Assembly: GCA_938082505.1 (NCBI GenBank)
Contig: CALLLH010000027.1
Span: 18,795-82,794, forward strand
Length of the DNA: 64,000 nucleotides
Direction of reading: 5' to 3'
Source of the DNA: an uncultured Flavobacteriales bacterium
GTDB lineage: Bacteria > Bacteroidota > Bacteroidia > Flavobacteriales_D > Sanyastnellaceae
Shown here: in pieces, positions 46,475 through 54,574 of the stretch
How the letters are laid out: each line of letters opens with the position of its first letter
Position numbering within the stretch: position 1 is the stretch's first letter
Translations under genes and position numbers: made by a program
The notes under the pieces: generated by a model
Databases searched by the model: none
Seen by the model: the letters and a program-made list of their open reading frames with translations, nothing else
What the model was told of the DNA's origin: nothing

Positions 46475-46478
46475 AAGG

Positions 46479-46532
46479 ATGCGTTTTTTCGGTTCCGCTC
46501 CGTATTTCCATGCCGTTGCCCAAAGGCGATGA
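46479..46532 (+). CDS. Phe-rich leader peptide of the aromatic operon
   Basis: A 17-codon open frame, MRFFGSAPYFHAVAQRR, ending in TGA at 46530-46532. Three of the 17 residues are Phe (codons 3, 4 and 10) and codon 9 is Tyr. It stands 71 bases before prephenate dehydratase, the committed enzyme of Phe synthesis, and just before an intrinsic terminator. This is how the pheA leader peptides of enterobacteria are arranged. It has its own promoter box. The peptide itself probably has no function beyond sensing charged tRNA-Phe. Confidence 0.65.
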   Translation: MRFFGSAPYFHAVAQRR

Positions 46533-46595
46533 CCCGGAAGATGTGGATATGAACATCAACAGCGAGTCGCCCGTCCTCAGACGGGCATTTTTTTT
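46516..46595 (+). promoter_or_regulatory. transcription attenuator of the aromatic operon
   Basis: Mutually exclusive pairings can be drawn. Segment 1 TTGCC (46516-46520) pairs with segment 2 GGCGA (46525-46529) over a CAAA loop. Segment 2 can instead pair with segment 3 TCGCC (46567-46571). Segment 3 otherwise belongs to the terminator stem. A ribosome stalled at Tyr9/Phe10 would cover segment 1 and free segment 2 to block the terminator. A ribosome at the stop codon would cover segment 2 and let the terminator form. The 2:3 pairing is only five base pairs plus a G-U, so its strength needs calculation. Confidence 0.6.
46569..46595 (+). terminator. intrinsic terminator in the leader of the aromatic operon
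   Basis: A perfect seven-base-pair stem GCCCGTC/GACGGGC with loop CTCA, followed by CA... and eight consecutive T. It lies upstream of the coding region, as an attenuator does. Confidence 0.75.
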
Positions 46596-46603
46596 GTGTG
46601 CGA

Positions 46604-47434
46604 ATGCAGGTAGGAATACAAGGAGTCAGGGGAGCATTTCATGAGGAGGCGGCCATGCGCTGGTTCGGTGGCGACATCGAACCCTGCCCGGCATCGGACT
46701 TTCCAGCGCTGCTCGATGGCCTTGTGGAAGGAGCCTTCGACCGCGCCGTCATGGCGGTGGAGAACACCATTTCCGGATCGATGCTGCGCAATTTCAAGCT
46801 GTTGGTGGAACGCGACCTGTGCATCATCGGGGAGGTCAGGATGCCGATTGTCCAGAACCTCGGCGCATGGCCCGGGGTGAAGCTCGAAGACTTGACGGAG
46901 GTCCGCTCCCACCATATGGCGTTGAACCAATGCCGACGATTTTTTGTGCCGCATTCCCGCATCCGATTGGTGCAGGACGAGGATACCGCCATCGTGGCCC
47001 GGCATATCGCCGAGCGCGAATTGATGGAGGTGGGCTGTGTGGCAAGCAGGAGGGCATTGGAACTGTATGGGCTCGAATGCCTTGCCGAGGACATCGCTGA
47101 CCATTCCGCCAACCTCACACGTTTCCTCGTCCTCGAACGCGGCAGGATGAGAACTGCAGCGATGGAATCGGACCTGGCCACCATATCCCTTGTGTTGCCC
47201 CACAAGACCGGAAGCCTGAATGCTGCACTGACCTGCCTCATGGACTGCGGTGTCTCCCTGTCCAAGATTGAGTCCATGCCCATCGTTGGCAGGCCCTACG
47301 AATACGAATTCGTCATGGACCTGGAAGCAGAAAATGCACAGGTGCTGCAACGGGCCGTTCGGTTGCTCGCGTCCTTTTCCGACCGCATCGTCCTCCTCGG
47401 CATATACGGACGAGACCGCAAGCATGAAGCATGA
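46604..47434 (+). CDS. pheA: prephenate dehydratase with ACT domain
   Basis: A 276-residue enzyme that converts prephenate to phenylpyruvate, the committed step to phenylalanine. The catalytic domain has AVENTISGS near residue 51 and the TRF motif at 172-174. A C-terminal ACT domain (from about residue 195, with KIESMPIVGRPYEYEF) would bind Phe for feedback inhibition. No chorismate mutase domain is fused; that activity sits in the third gene of the operon. The ATG at 46604 is nine bases past the terminator T-run. It ends in an ATGA overlap with the aminotransferase. Confidence 0.94.
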   Translation: MQVGIQGVRGAFHEEAAMRWFGGDIEPCPASDFPALLDGLVEGAFDRAVMAVENTISGSMLRNFKLLVERDLCIIGEVRMPIVQNLGAWPGVKLEDLTEVRSHHMALNQCRRFFVPHSRIRLVQDEDTAIVARHIAERELMEVGCVASRRALELYGLECLAEDIADHSANLTRFLVLERGRMRTAAMESDLATISLVLPHKTGSLNAALTCLMDCGVSLSKIESMPIVGRPYEYEFVMDLEAENAQVLQRAVRLLASFSDRIVLLGIYGRDRKHEA

Positions 47435-48618
47435 CTGAGGGTTTCCACATAGCGGGTCGCGCTGCGGGTTTGGCGAACTACTATTTCGCGGACAAGCTCG
47501 CGCAATTGAGGGCGCTTGCCGCTTCCGGTCAGGACATCATCAACCTCGGTGTGGGCAGTCCGGATCTCCCGGCGCCCGAAATCGTGGCCAAGACCATTGA
47601 GGGCTGCGCCAAGGATGCCGGTGCCTTTGGCTACCAACCCTACCGCGGGATTCCGGAGCTGAACCAAGCGGCCATCGGCCATTTCAATCGGGACTACGGC
47701 TTGGATCTGCACCCGGATGGCATCGTGCCCCTGATGGGGAGCAAGGAGGGGTGCGGATTTCTCGCATTGGCACTGATGGATCCCGGCGACGGGGCACTCG
47801 TCCCTGACCCGGGCTATCCCACATACGCCTCCGCCACCCGCCTGGCCGGTGGCATTCCCCTGCCTTTCCCCCTCCGCGAGGCATCGAATTTCCATCCGGA
47901 TGTCGAGACCCTCGATGCCCTGTTCATGGCGCAACGTGCGCGGGGTTGCTCCATCCGAATGATGTGGCTCAATTACCCGAACATGCCAACAGGCGCCGCG
48001 CCCGACCCCGCAAGGCTCTCCACTGTATTGCAGTGGGCGTCGGAAAGGCGTGTTTTCGTGGTCCATGACAACCCCTACGCCCGCATCCTCAGTGGCCCCA
48101 TTCCTTTCAGTCTGCTCAATTTGACCAAGGACAGTCCAGGGGTCGTCGAGTTGCATTCGTTGAGCAAGTCCCACCGCATGGCTGGCGCCCGGATGGGGTT
48201 CGCGATTGGGACTCCGGAGGCGGTCGCTCCCCTGTTCAGGGTGTCGACCCAGTTCGGTTCAGGCATGTGGAGGCCGATGCAGAAAGCAGCCGCAGCCGCC
48301 CTCGGTGAGCGACCTGAAGCGATGGAGGAGGTCAATGCCACATATGCCGCGCGCCAACAGGTCGGCACGGCCTTGCTCGAATCTCTGGGATGCCAAGTGC
48401 GTCCCCACCAGCAAGGATTGTTCCTTTGGGCAAGGGTGCCTCATGGCTGGGATGGCGACCGTTTGTCGGATGCCGTGCTCCACGGGTGTGGCGTCTTTCT
48501 TGCCCCGGGGGTGGTATTCGGGAGTGAGGGGCGCGAATACTTGAGGCTTTCCCTTTGCTCCTCTGAGGACATCATCCGGTCTGCCCGGCATCGCATCGAC
48601 AATTTTAATCCGCATTAG
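47431..48618 (+). CDS. class I/II pyridoxal-phosphate aminotransferase
   Basis: A 395-residue cytoplasmic aminotransferase, likely the aromatic or glutamate/prephenate-type enzyme that turns phenylpyruvate or prephenate into the amino acid. The PLP-binding Lys is Lys246 in HSLSKSHRMAGARMG. Other family motifs are GYQPYRGIPEL, NYPNMPTGA and the Arg in LRLSLCSS near the end that binds the substrate carboxylate. Its ATG overlaps the pheA stop, so it belongs to the same regulatory unit. Which keto acid it prefers cannot be read from the sequence. Confidence 0.9.
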   Translation: MTEGFHIAGRAAGLANYYFADKLAQLRALAASGQDIINLGVGSPDLPAPEIVAKTIEGCAKDAGAFGYQPYRGIPELNQAAIGHFNRDYGLDLHPDGIVPLMGSKEGCGFLALALMDPGDGALVPDPGYPTYASATRLAGGIPLPFPLREASNFHPDVETLDALFMAQRARGCSIRMMWLNYPNMPTGAAPDPARLSTVLQWASERRVFVVHDNPYARILSGPIPFSLLNLTKDSPGVVELHSLSKSHRMAGARMGFAIGTPEAVAPLFRVSTQFGSGMWRPMQKAAAAALGERPEAMEEVNATYAARQQVGTALLESLGCQVRPHQQGLFLWARVPHGWDGDRLSDAVLHGCGVFLAPGVVFGSEGREYLRLSLCSSEDIIRSARHRIDNFNPH

Positions 48619-48624
48619 AAATCC

Positions 48625-49671
48625 ATGGAAGACATGTTGCTCATCGCCGGTCCGTGCAGCGCGGAATCCCGGGCGCAGGTGCTCGAAACAGCCAAGGGCC
48701 TGGCGGGAATGAAGGTGGATTATTTCAGGGCTGGAATCTGGAAGCCGCGCACCCAGCCCGGCGCATTTGAGGGTGTCGGAAGAACAGGACTTCCCTGGTT
48801 GACCGAAGTCTCTGCGACTTATGGGCTCAAGACCTGCACCGAGGTGGCCAATGCCCAGCACGTGGAGGACGCCCTGGAAGCCGGGGTCGACATGCTGTGG
48901 ATCGGGGCGAGAACCACGACCAACCCTTTTCAGGTGCAGACCATTGCTGACAGCCTGGCCGGGGTCAACCTGCCTGTGGCCGTCAAGAATCCGACCCATC
49001 CCGATCTCGCTTTGTGGTCCGGCGCCATCGAACGGCTTGCCCGTGCCGGCATCCGGAACCTCATGGCCGTGCACCGCGGTTTTGCTGTTCATGGACAGGT
49101 CAAATACCGCAATGCTCCACTGTGGCAGATTCCCATTGATTTCCGCAATGCCCACCCGGAAATCCCCATGATCAATGACCCGAGCCACATCTCGGGAAGG
49201 CGGGACCTGCTGGCCGATGTTTCCCAGATGGCCATGGACCTCGCTTTTGACGGCCTGATGGTCGAGACCCACCCAGACCCGGATGCCGCCTGGACGGATG
49301 CCGCGCAGCAATTGACCCCGGCCGCGCTGAAGGAGATGCTCGCCGGCTTGGTCCTGCGTCAGGTCAAGGAAGGGGCCGTGCTCGACGGACTGGCTTCGCT
49401 CCGCGCAGAGATCAACATGGTGGACGAGGCGATCATCGAACTGTTTGCCCGCAGGATGGGCATGAGCAAGGCCATCGGAAAACACAAGGTGGAGCGGGGC
49501 ATGACCATTCTTCAGAACAAACGCTGGCAGGAACTGCTGGCCATGAACTTGGAGAAGGGCCAGCAATTGGGCCTGGATGCCGCATTTCTTGCGGACGTAT
49601 TCAAAGCCGTCCACCAAGCCTCCATCTCGATCCAGAGAAGCGTGATGCGGGAAGGAAGAAATGGCGAATGA
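48625..49671 (+). CDS. bifunctional DAHP synthase / chorismate mutase
   Basis: A 348-residue fusion that catalyses the first step of the shikimate pathway and also chorismate to prephenate. Residues 1-255 are a KDPG-type DAHP synthase (IAGPCSAES at the start, FRAGIWKPRTQPGAFEG, IGARTTTNPF, DPSHISGRRD). From about residue 262 the chain is an AroQ-type chorismate mutase (LRAEINMVDEAIIELFARRM). The order pheA, aminotransferase, DAHP synthase-mutase is the usual Bacteroidota operon, but the prephenate dehydrogenase gene (tyrA) that often sits among them is absent here. It starts six bases after the aminotransferase stop. Confidence 0.94.
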   Translation: MEDMLLIAGPCSAESRAQVLETAKGLAGMKVDYFRAGIWKPRTQPGAFEGVGRTGLPWLTEVSATYGLKTCTEVANAQHVEDALEAGVDMLWIGARTTTNPFQVQTIADSLAGVNLPVAVKNPTHPDLALWSGAIERLARAGIRNLMAVHRGFAVHGQVKYRNAPLWQIPIDFRNAHPEIPMINDPSHISGRRDLLADVSQMAMDLAFDGLMVETHPDPDAAWTDAAQQLTPAALKEMLAGLVLRQVKEGAVLDGLASLRAEINMVDEAIIELFARRMGMSKAIGKHKVERGMTILQNKRWQELLAMNLEKGQQLGLDAAFLADVFKAVHQASISIQRSVMREGRNGE

Positions 49672-49673
49672 AA

Positions 49674-49695
49674 AAAGCCCTCGCAGGAGGGCTTT
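49674..49695. terminator. bidirectional intrinsic terminator
   Basis: Stem AAAGCCCTC/GAGGGCTTT with loop GCAG between the end of the aromatic operon and the tRNA gene. On the minus strand the stem runs into six T, so it is the stronger terminator for the tRNA; on the plus strand only TTT follows. Confidence 0.7.
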
Positions 49696-49700
49696 CAAAG

Positions 49701-49773
49701 TCGGGATGACTGGACTCGAACCAGCGACCTCGTCGTCCCGAACGACGCGCGCTACCAACTGCGCCACATCCCG
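49701..49773 (-). tRNA. tRNA-Pro (anticodon CGG)
   Basis: A 73-base cloverleaf on the minus strand. The acceptor stem is CGGGATG/CATCCCG with discriminator A, the D stem GCGC/GCGC, the anticodon stem CGTCG/CGACG with loop TTCGGGA giving anticodon CGG (codon CCG), and the T arm GCTGG-TTCGAGT-CCAGT. The 3' CCA is not encoded. A TATCTTTG promoter box lies 23 bases upstream and a terminator hairpin directly downstream. Confidence 0.95.
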
Positions 49774-49796
49774 AATTCCTCCCCAAAGGAGGGCCG

Positions 49797-49804
49797 CAAA
49801 GATA
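49797..49804 (-). promoter_or_regulatory. -7 promoter box of tRNA-Pro
   Basis: TATCTTTG on the minus strand, a perfect TAnnTTTG match 23 bases before the tRNA 5' end. Between them lies a CCTCC-TTTGG-GGAGG hairpin. Confidence 0.6.
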
Positions 49805-49830
49805 ATGCGTTCTGTCCGATGGCGATTCAG

Positions 49831-49837
49831 TAGATTG
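49831..49837 (+). promoter_or_regulatory. -7 promoter box of the 49843 gene
   Basis: TAGATTG with five bases (CCGGG) before the ATG at 49843. Confidence 0.5.
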
Positions 49838-49842
49838 CCGGG

Positions 49843-52719
49843 ATGAGTCTCAACCATAGCCTGCTGAACGCTATAGCTGCCTTCCTTCTTTTTCCTTGCG
49901 CCACATTCGGTCAGACTTACAGCCTCGCGGTCACTGCGGAGGGGCTTCTGTTGGATGCACCTGCCACTGTCACCGTTGAAAGGGGCGTCGGGGGGTTGGA
50001 TGATGCCGTGTTGACCGGCGCGGGGGAAGGCGTACCCGTAAGCCACACATTCTCACTGGCCACCGGTCTCTGGTCCGTTTCCATCGATGCGCCAGGGCAC
50101 TCCACCCCTCCCGCCCAGTGGATTGACCTCACCGGAGATGCGACGATCACCCTCGATGTGGCTCCACTGTTCGGGGACAGCACTACCTATATCTTCTCGT
50201 GGGAGGAGGACGGCAGCATCGCCGGACACGCAACCGAATTCGTGCCTGCAGAGCCCCCGGTCATCGAAGTGCTGGGAGAAGCCTATGCCATTCCCGATGG
50301 ATTCAGTGCCCAGACCCTCTTTCATCAATACGGTTTCGTCCTCGACAATATGGAGCTCGCATGGACACCGGACGACGCCTTCAAATTGCACGAGACGATC
50401 GCATCGCTGCCTTATCCGCGGGTCACAGCCGATGAGAATGGCACGCCTGTGGCCGCCGTTTGGCGATTGACGGACGACATGCTGGACGGGGATTACATGG
50501 TGGAGACCATCGCAGGAACCGAAGTGGTGACGGTGTCCAAGGATGCACTCACCTATGCCCAGCCCCTCGTGGTCAACTTCGATGGGGACCAGGGACAATT
50601 CTTTTCTCGGCGCCTGTTCAAGGCGCTCCTCTCCCACCTCACGGATGAGGGCACCGATACCGGGCTCATTTCCCAGATTGCCGACGACCGTTACGGGGTT
50701 GAATTCATGGTGCCCAGCCCGGAGTTGGAGTCCCTGATGAGCGAGACGCTGTCCAATTTCCAAGCATTTCCAGCGTGGGAGAAGCTCCAGATCATGGGCA
50801 TGCTGGAGGAGTTTCCCGAAGGACTCCGAAAGCAGGAAGGACTGAGCAAACTGGTCCGCCGCATCAACGGTCAGCCGAACCCTTTCTATCCCACCGCACC
50901 GGCCATCGCTTGGACCGGGATCGGAACCATAGAATGGATGGAGAGCGGGTTCAGCAATTTCTCGATGGACTACATCCATCGCCTCATCCTGCACGAAAAG
51001 GCGCACTTTCTTTGGGCCTTCACGTTCGATGACGACATCCGCGAGGATTGGACGGCTTTGGGCGGTTGGTTCGAAGACCCCAACGCCCCGAGTGGTTGGA
51101 GCACCACCCTGACAACGGAATTCGTCAGTGGATATGCCCATGACATGAATCCGAATGAGGACATGGCGGAAAGCATCGCCTACTACATATCGAATCCACA
51201 GGTCCTGCTGACCCATGCCCCCGACAAGTATGGTTTCATCCGTGACCGGGTGATGCACGGCGCCCGGTATGTGGCGATGATCTCGGAGGAATTGACGTTC
51301 GAGGTCTTCAACCTTTTCCCCGATTACACCTACCCTGGCAAAATCGTGGGGACCGAGGTCCAGGTCATCGGAAACCCGAGTGATGACAAGGTGTTCACCC
51401 TGACCGTCACACTGCACAGCGACGACCCTGCCTTGGACGGTGCTGCCAGTGGACAGGTGCGGTTCGTCAGTGCCGTCGGCACCATTTTCGATATGTGGTT
51501 GAGCCCTGAGAACGGGAGCAGCGACTCCATCCTCACTGGCACAATGACGCTCAACAAGCACATGAAGGCGGGTTGGTGGAATTTCGACGGACTCCACCTC
51601 TGGGACGCTGTCGGGAATGACCGTTATGAGAGCCCGGCCACCATCGGACTGAGGCTTTTCCTGAACAACCCCCTCGAGGACATCACACCCCCTGAATACC
51701 TGGACGACAGTTTCATCATGGAGGCCGTCACCGGCATTGCAGTGGGCGATGGATCGGACGGGCCGTCCAATGTGGATGGAATCCAGGTGGAATTCGATAC
51801 TTGGGACAAGATTCCATTGAGCCGGGGCCTGGCCCGGATTTCCTTCCCGACCATGGACCCCGACTATGGACACCGTTACTCCATGGACATCCAGTCCAAC
51901 CAATTCCCGAGCAATGGCTATGACGAAGTCAAGCACCACAGCATGGAGCTGCCCGTGCCCCACTACTTCCCTACTGGTCACTACACGGTGAATTTTGCCG
52001 CTGCGGACGACATCGCGGGCAATGGCAGCCTCCTCTATTTCACGGGGGACCCCAACTTCAGCAATGCGGACGGCGTGCACATCTTCGCGGAGGATCGCGA
52101 CTCGGTTTACATGGAGACCCCTTACCCCGATCTGTTGCCGCCCACGGTGGACCTGAACAGTTTCGAGGTGCAGGCTGCACCAAGCAATCCGGACAGCCCC
52201 AATGGAGAGACCTTGGTGGAGTTCACACTGTCCGTCCAGGACACCTCCGATTTCGACGACTTCACATCAGGAGTGCAGCACATCACCTACACCCTCCGCA
52301 ACCCCATCGGAGAGGAATTCCATTGCGATGCCTGGGAGGAGCTTGGGGGCGCGAACTTCTATTATCAAGTCTATCCACCTTCCGGCGCCAACGAATGGCA
52401 AACCTTGACGCTGAGCACCTTCCTGCCCGCAGGCTCGGCACCTGGCCTTTGGGGCATCTCCGCCCTCGCCATACGCGACAGGGCCAAGAACATCAAGCGC
52501 TACAGTTTTGTGGAATATGTGCAGTTCGTGCTCGACGGGCCCTCCTGTCCCGCAGATCTCGACGGCAATGGTCAAGTCGGATCCCCGGATCTTCTGCTGA
52601 TCCTGGCCGAGTTCGGATGCCTGGAAAATTGCGGCATCGCGGACATTGACGGGAACGACCAGGTCGATGTGGCGGACGCGCTGCTTTTCCTCTCGGATTA
52701 TGGGACGCCTTGCCCGTGA
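49843..52719 (+). CDS. secreted HEXXH putative metallopeptidase with dockerin-like end
   Basis: A 958-residue exported protein I cannot place in a named family. After the signal peptide (LLNAIAAFLLFPCATFGQ) a carboxypeptidase-regulatory-like domain (about 25-120) leads to a central domain with the zinc motif HEKAH at residues 384-388. The helix NEDMAESIAYY (439-449) follows about 50 residues later and can supply the third acidic ligand. The later part is beta-sandwich-like, and residues 905-958 are two EF-hand-like loops (ADLDGNGQVGSPDLLL; IDGNDQVDVADAL) ending GTPCP. The motif spacing resembles gluzincin-type peptidases such as the anthrax lethal-factor group, but I have no full-length match. 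Confidence 0.78.
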   Translation: MSLNHSLLNAIAAFLLFPCATFGQTYSLAVTAEGLLLDAPATVTVERGVGGLDDAVLTGAGEGVPVSHTFSLATGLWSVSIDAPGHSTPPAQWIDLTGDATITLDVAPLFGDSTTYIFSWEEDGSIAGHATEFVPAEPPVIEVLGEAYAIPDGFSAQTLFHQYGFVLDNMELAWTPDDAFKLHETIASLPYPRVTADENGTPVAAVWRLTDDMLDGDYMVETIAGTEVVTVSKDALTYAQPLVVNFDGDQGQFFSRRLFKALLSHLTDEGTDTGLISQIADDRYGVEFMVPSPELESLMSETLSNFQAFPAWEKLQIMGMLEEFPEGLRKQEGLSKLVRRINGQPNPFYPTAPAIAWTGIGTIEWMESGFSNFSMDYIHRLILHEKAHFLWAFTFDDDIREDWTALGGWFEDPNAPSGWSTTLTTEFVSGYAHDMNPNEDMAESIAYYISNPQVLLTHAPDKYGFIRDRVMHGARYVAMISEELTFEVFNLFPDYTYPGKIVGTEVQVIGNPSDDKVFTLTVTLHSDDPALDGAASGQVRFVSAVGTIFDMWLSPENGSSDSILTGTMTLNKHMKAGWWNFDGLHLWDAVGNDRYESPATIGLRLFLNNPLEDITPPEYLDDSFIMEAVTGIAVGDGSDGPSNVDGIQVEFDTWDKIPLSRGLARISFPTMDPDYGHRYSMDIQSNQFPSNGYDEVKHHSMELPVPHYFPTGHYTVNFAAADDIAGNGSLLYFTGDPNFSNADGVHIFAEDRDSVYMETPYPDLLPPTVDLNSFEVQAAPSNPDSPNGETLVEFTLSVQDTSDFDDFTSGVQHITYTLRNPIGEEFHCDAWEELGGANFYYQVYPPSGANEWQTLTLSTFLPAGSAPGLWGISALAIRDRAKNIKRYSFVEYVQFVLDGPSCPADLDGNGQVGSPDLLLILAEFGCLENCGIADIDGNDQVDVADALLFLSDYGTPCP

Positions 52720-52729
52720 GGCTCTTCAC

Positions 52730-52736
52730 TAATTTG
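52730..52736 (+). promoter_or_regulatory. -7 promoter box of the 52742 gene
   Basis: TAATTTG with five bases (CGTCC) before the ATG at 52742; the same box as at siaC. Confidence 0.55.
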
Positions 52737-52741
52737 CGTCC

Positions 52742-53782
52742 ATGCGCCACCTGTTGACCCTTGCTGCCTGCTGCGCGGCACTGACCTCCTACAGCCAGAC
52801 ACCATCGAATATCGAAGCGGTGGAATACGACCCGCAGGGGAACCGCTGGTTCGTCAGCAATGGCAGCAGCGTGCTCGTCACGTCCGATCAAGGGGCGAAT
52901 TGGTCGTTCTTCGGTGAAGCGGAAGCGTCGCACGGCATGGAAGTCATGAACGGGGTGCTGTATGCCATCGGCAACAATGTCATCCGGTCTTATGCCCTCG
53001 GTTCGGCCGAACTCCTCGGAACATTGGCGATACCCGCTGTGGGTTTCCTGAACGGAATGGGGAACAATGGTGCGGGCATGCTGGTGGTGAGCGACTTCGC
53101 CAACAACAGATTGCACACTGTCGATGCCGCCGACCCGACAGCCATGACCAGCGCTCAGTTGACGGGCAATTTGGGGGTCATCCCGAACGGCGTCGTGGTC
53201 GACGCAGCAAACAACAGGGCCATCGTGGTCTGTTGGGGCAACGATGCCGACATCATCGCGGTCGACCTGGAGAGCGGGGAGGTTTCCACGCTTGTGGATG
53301 GTACGGGCATCGGCAACCTCGATGGCATCGATGACGATGGAAATGGCCAGTACTATGTGTCCTCCTGGTCTCCCAACAAGGTCACGCGATACAATGCGGA
53401 CTTCACGGAGGCAGAGCCCATGCTGTCCTCGGCAGCCGGGCTGTCCAGCCCCGCGGACATCAGCTATGCGGTGGGACTCGACATCCTGGGCGTTGCAAAT
53501 TCAGGCAGTGACGAGGTGACTTTTCACAATTTCGGGTCTTCCGCAGTTTCCGGTTCACCCCTCATTCCCACGTGGAATGCCGTTCGGATGGGCGACACCT
53601 GGTCCGTGACCCTTCCGGTTCCGGATGCAGTCCATTGGACCGTATTCGACGGCATCGGACGGGTGCTTGAAACCGGGATGGAACGGTTGCCGGCGGGTAC
53701 GGTCCAATTGAATTGGCCGGGGTTGCCGCCAGGCGGCTTCCTCGAGGTCCGCTGCGGAACGCAACGGGCCGTTCTCCGTTGA
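52742..53782 (+). CDS. secreted SMP-30/NHL-type beta-propeller protein, T9SS-like end
   Basis: A 346-residue exported protein. Signal peptide MRHLLTLAACCAALTSYSQ is followed by six-bladed propeller repeats such as MLVVSDFANNRLHTVDA, GIPNGVVVDAANN-type and VSSWSPNKVTRYN, typical of SMP-30/gluconolactonase-like and NHL sensors. The last 65 residues (WTVFDGIGRVLETGMERLP ... GGFLEVRCGTQRAVLR) look like a T9SS type A domain. No catalytic metal site could be confirmed. It follows the HEXXH gene by 22 bases on the same strand but has its own promoter box. Confidence 0.75.
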   Translation: MRHLLTLAACCAALTSYSQTPSNIEAVEYDPQGNRWFVSNGSSVLVTSDQGANWSFFGEAEASHGMEVMNGVLYAIGNNVIRSYALGSAELLGTLAIPAVGFLNGMGNNGAGMLVVSDFANNRLHTVDAADPTAMTSAQLTGNLGVIPNGVVVDAANNRAIVVCWGNDADIIAVDLESGEVSTLVDGTGIGNLDGIDDDGNGQYYVSSWSPNKVTRYNADFTEAEPMLSSAAGLSSPADISYAVGLDILGVANSGSDEVTFHNFGSSAVSGSPLIPTWNAVRMGDTWSVTLPVPDAVHWTVFDGIGRVLETGMERLPAGTVQLNWPGLPPGGFLEVRCGTQRAVLR

Positions 53783-53785
53783 GGG

Positions 53786-54574
53786 TCAGTCCCCCTTCTT
53801 GGGGGACTTGAGGCTGTAGCGGTAGGCCACGCCCAAGGTCCACTTTTCCTGTCCCCACAACCTGAAATCCGCGAGGGTGGCGCCCACGCCGCTGGGCAGA
53901 TACCGGGGACGCCATTGGCGCTGGACAAACGTCCTCAATTGCTGGCGCTTGCCCACCTTGAATGCCGTGCCCATCCTGACCCGCCAGTGGGCATCGACCG
54001 GCCAGCCTTCCGGGACCGCCGTCCAGAAACGCTCCACGGAAAGTTGGGGGTCGGCCTTCCAGTTCCGGAAGTTGTGTCCGACCTCGACCTTGAGCCGCCA
54101 TACATCCTGGGTTCCTTCTTCCTTGGGATCATCGCCGTCCTTGAGCCAGACGGCCCGGCGGCGCTGGAAGCGCAAACGGGTCTGAACGTCCCAACGGCCC
54201 ACGTCGGCCCCTGCTTGATGCTGGACATGCCAACGGACGAAACGTTCGAGCCCCTGGTTGTTTCCAGAGTCGTCCACCCGGGTCATGTGCCGGAATCCGA
54301 CAGATACGGTCTGGGCCTTGGCGAGTTTGTTCCAACGGGGGTTGTATCCCAATGAGAACTGATGGAATTGCCGGTCGAATGAGGCGAAGTTCTCTTTGAC
54401 CCTCCACTGCTCCTCCACAGCCAACTTCACGCCCTTGATCGGGCGCCAATTCAAGGTTACACTGCCCCACGCCGTCCAGTCCGAAGTGTCGGGCGGTGTC
54501 GGTTGGGTCACATTCTGACCGTACACGGTGGCGACGCTACACCCGCACCACAGTATAAAGGCACAACGCCACAT
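53786..54574 (-). CDS. DUF2490 outer-membrane-like protein
   Basis: A 262-residue exported protein of the DUF2490 family, thought to be a small outer-membrane beta-barrel. Signs are alternating aromatic strands (WGSVTLNWRPIKGVKLAVEEQWR; FHQFSLGYNPRWNKL) and a final LGVAYRYSL strand. The signal peptide is MWRCAFILWCGCSVATVYG. The ATG overlaps the DUF4956 stop as TGATG. The codons for the last residues also form a strong AGTCCCCC/GGGGGACT hairpin that may end both this gene and the convergent propeller gene. Its link to the VTC and DUF4956 partners is known from gene order but not understood. Confidence 0.78.
   Translation of the reverse strand: MWRCAFILWCGCSVATVYGQNVTQPTPPDTSDWTAWGSVTLNWRPIKGVKLAVEEQWRVKENFASFDRQFHQFSLGYNPRWNKLAKAQTVSVGFRHMTRVDDSGNNQGLERFVRWHVQHQAGADVGRWDVQTRLRFQRRRAVWLKDGDDPKEEGTQDVWRLKVEVGHNFRNWKADPQLSVERFWTAVPEGWPVDAHWRVRMGTAFKVGKRQQLRTFVQRQWRPRYLPSGVGATLADFRLWGQEKWTLGVAYRYSLKSPKKGD

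Noticed and set aside
46338..46478. An in-frame extension of the Phe leader peptide to 64 codons.
   Set aside because: The extension lies upstream of the promoter box at 46468 and has no Phe or Tyr enrichment, so the ATG at 46479 is the better start.
53788..53808. Strong AGTCCCCC/GGGGGACT hairpin as a separate intrinsic terminator.
   Set aside because: It lies inside the last codons of the DUF2490 gene and no T-run follows on either side, so I only mention it with that gene.
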